Assembly (NCBI RefSeq): GCF_023015905.1 | Contig: NZ_JALKBD010000009.1 | Span: 124,001-188,000, forward strand | DNA length: 64,000 nucleotides | Source: Arenibacter sp. F20364 | GTDB lineage: Bacteria > Bacteroidota > Bacteroidia > Flavobacteriales > Flavobacteriaceae | Direction of reading: 5' to 3' | Part shown: piece by piece, positions 62,612-64,000 of the stretch | Position numbering within the stretch: position 1 is the first letter of the stretch | Layout: every line of letters begins with the position of its first letter | The notes under the pieces: model-generated | Seen by the model: the letters and a program-made list of their open reading frames with translations, nothing else | Databases searched by the model: none | What the model was told of the DNA's origin: nothing | Position numbers and translations under genes: made by a program

Positions 62612-64000
62612 ATGCGCAGAAAGAATAGAAGACAAGTTTTTGAAAACGTAGAGGTAGTAGATGCAGGAGCCAAAGGAAAAACCATTGGAAAAGCACCCGA
62701 TGGAAGAGTAATTTTCTTAACCAATACAGTACCTGGTGATGTGGTAGATGTTATGACCACAAAAAAAAGAAAGGCCTATTTTGAAGGCGTTGCCACTAAT
62801 TTCCATACCTATTCGGACAAAAGAACCACGCCTGTTTGTGAACACTTCGGGGTTTGCGGGGGGTGTAAATGGCAGGATATGGGTTACGAGCACCAGCTAT
62901 TTTATAAGCAAAAAGAGGTGGAAAACAATCTTCGCAGAATTGGTCATTTGGAATTGCCCAAAACCAATGCCATTTTGGGATCCAAAAAGCAATATTTTTA
63001 CAGGAACAAGATGGAGTTTTCTTTTTCGGACAGTAGGTGGCTTACCCTGGAGGAAATAAACTCCGGTAAAGAAATTGATGACAAAAATGCGTTGGGATTT
63101 CATATTCCAGGAATGTGGGACAAAATATTGGACATAAAAAAATGTCATTTGCAGGAAGATCCTTCCAATGCGATCAGGTTGGAAATAAAAGATTTTGCCA
63201 TTAAGAACAACCTGTCCTTCTTTAATCCCCGAAACCAATGGGGCATGCTGCGGACGGTGATGATACGCACTTCCTCTACAGGTGAAATAATGGTAATGAT
63301 TCAGTTTTACGAGGACCATTTAGAGAAGCGGGAATTGCTGTTGAACCATTTAGCATCGATCTTTCCAGAGATAACCTCCTTGTTATATGTTATCAACCAA
63401 AAACAAAATGACACTATATATGACCAAGAAATCATATGTTATTCTGGACGGGACCATATATTTGAGGAAATGGAAGGCCTTCAGTTTAAAATAAATGCCA
63501 AATCATTTTATCAAACAAACTCGGACCAAGCCTTTGAACTATACAAAGTAACCCGTGATTTTGCCGGACTTACCGGAAATGAATTGGTTTACGACCTCTA
63601 TACCGGTACAGGGACCATTGCCCAGTTTGTAGCAAAAAAAGCCAAAAAGGTGATAGGCATTGAGGCCGTTCCAGAGGCCATTGCAGATGCTAAGGCCAAT
63701 GCAGAAAGAAATAAAATAGATAATGTAGATTTCTTTGCAGGGGATATGAAGAATGTCTTTAATCCGGCATTCATCAAAGAGCACGGCAGGCCCGACCTTA
63801 TTATTACGGATCCTCCTAGAGATGGTATGCATGCTGCCGTTGTTCAGCAAATATTGTCTATTGCCCCTGAAAAGGTTGTATATGTTAGCTGTAATAGTGC
63901 TACACAAGCCAGGGATCTTGAAATGATGAAGGAGGATTATGAAATACTGAAAGTGCAGCCCGTGGATATGTTTCCACAAACCCATCATGTTGAAAATGTT
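62612..64000 (+). CDS. rlmD: 23S rRNA (uracil-5-)-methyltransferase RlmD, 3' end cut
   Basis: 463 codons are present and the frame is still open at the window end, probably only a few residues short of the stop. The N-terminal TRAM-like domain (about 5-62) is followed by the Fe-S cluster motif CEHFGVCGGCKW (Cys residues near 71-80) and the Rossmann-type domain. The SAM site is DLYTGTGTIAQF, the catalytic base region TDPPRDG and the nucleophile Cys VSCNSATQARDL. RlmD methylates U1939 of 23S rRNA in E. coli; RlmCD and TrmA are close relatives, so the exact uridine is inferred. Predicted leaderless promoter at 62600. Confidence 0.92.
   Translation, partial: MRRKNRRQVFENVEVVDAGAKGKTIGKAPDGRVIFLTNTVPGDVVDVMTTKKRKAYFEGVATNFHTYSDKRTTPVCEHFGVCGGCKWQDMGYEHQLFYKQKEVENNLRRIGHLELPKTNAILGSKKQYFYRNKMEFSFSDSRWLTLEEINSGKEIDDKNALGFHIPGMWDKILDIKKCHLQEDPSNAIRLEIKDFAIKNNLSFFNPRNQWGMLRTVMIRTSSTGEIMVMIQFYEDHLEKRELLLNHLASIFPEITSLLYVINQKQNDTIYDQEIICYSGRDHIFEEMEGLQFKINAKSFYQTNSDQAFELYKVTRDFAGLTGNELVYDLYTGTGTIAQFVAKKAKKVIGIEAVPEAIADAKANAERNKIDNVDFFAGDMKNVFNPAFIKEHGRPDLIITDPPRDGMHAAVVQQILSIAPEKVVYVSCNSATQARDLEMMKEDYEILKVQPVDMFPQTHHVENV

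Noticed and set aside
1-64000. CRISPR array, tRNA, rRNA, IS element or prophage
   Set aside because: No regularly spaced repeats, no cloverleaf or rRNA-like sequence and no transposase, integrase or phage structural motif was seen on either strand.

Overview
The window looks like chromosomal core DNA from a marine member of the Flavobacteriaceae (Bacteroidota). Evidence: low GC; Bacteroidota-type TANNTTTG promoter boxes; almost no Shine-Dalgarno sequences; a GldI gliding-motility lipoprotein; type III glutamine synthetase; IcmF-type fused acyl-CoA mutase; many short lipoproteins; a TonB-dependent receptor with a carboxypeptidase-like N-terminal domain; and a sulfatase plus glycosidase locus of the kind used on algal polysaccharides. 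There is no rRNA, tRNA, CRISPR array, insertion sequence or prophage. One non-coding RNA gene is supported, a 6S RNA between zapA and rny.

Layout. 1-2.2 kb: partial secreted alpha/beta-hydrolase-like gene (minus), an Lrp/AsnC regulator and a small helical protein. 2.3-5.8 kb: icmF. 6.0-7.6 kb: purU and a DUF4197 lipoprotein. 7.9-11.0 kb: a hydrolase, a 65-residue ORF, pyrF and prfA. 11.0-13.7 kb: a three-helix membrane protein with an ABC ATPase, meeting apbE, a small ORF and a Rieske lipoprotein. 13.7-18.4 kb: purM and glnN on minus, divergent from a GSII-type glutamine synthetase. 18.5-24.1 kb: a carboxypeptidase-regulatory-domain protein, a Ca/Na antiporter, a DHH phosphoesterase, gldI and a two-family peptidyl-prolyl isomerase. 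24.2-30.6 kb: CBS protein, pepD, DUF3810, DUF6503-type lipoprotein, SpoU methyltransferase, Ste24-like protease. 30.7-44.5 kb: a long plus-strand block (Rsh, Fur family, purA, OstA-like protein with SPOR end, aminotransferase, TPR protein, two DUF368/PopT carriers, aroE, DUF349 protein). 44.6-48 kb: HExxH lipoprotein facing the minus-strand coiled-coil/zapA/6S RNA/rny block. 48-57 kb: M23 peptidase, TonB-dependent receptor, a secreted protein, cysteine desulfurase, a Smr protein, and a cluster of four small membrane proteins (DUF2752, CCC-motif, CD225, DUF2752). 57.2-62.4 kb: rocD, then a minus-strand sulfatase/beta-propeller glycosidase/EEP-family operon. 62.6-64.0 kb: partial rlmD.

How the genes work together. 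Nitrogen and nucleotide metabolism recur: two unrelated glutamine synthetases in divergent orientation, purU, purM, purA, pyrF, rocD. Envelope biogenesis is prominent: OstA-like LPS transport, two PopT lipid-carrier recyclers, M23 peptidase, GldI and the foldase beside it, ZapA. The glycosidase, sulfatase and phosphodiesterase-like gene form a small polysaccharide-use module without its own SusC/SusD pair in view.

The points most worth a second look are: five genes whose TANNTTTG box lies only 4-5 nt before the start codon (predicted leaderless mRNAs); the four-gene small membrane cluster at 55.7-57.1 kb; a perfect 48-bp palindrome at 45,518-45,565; a nucleophile-position substitution in the first gene; and a minimal ABC ATPase/three-helix pair. 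I found no clear-cut undescribed defence or mobile system.
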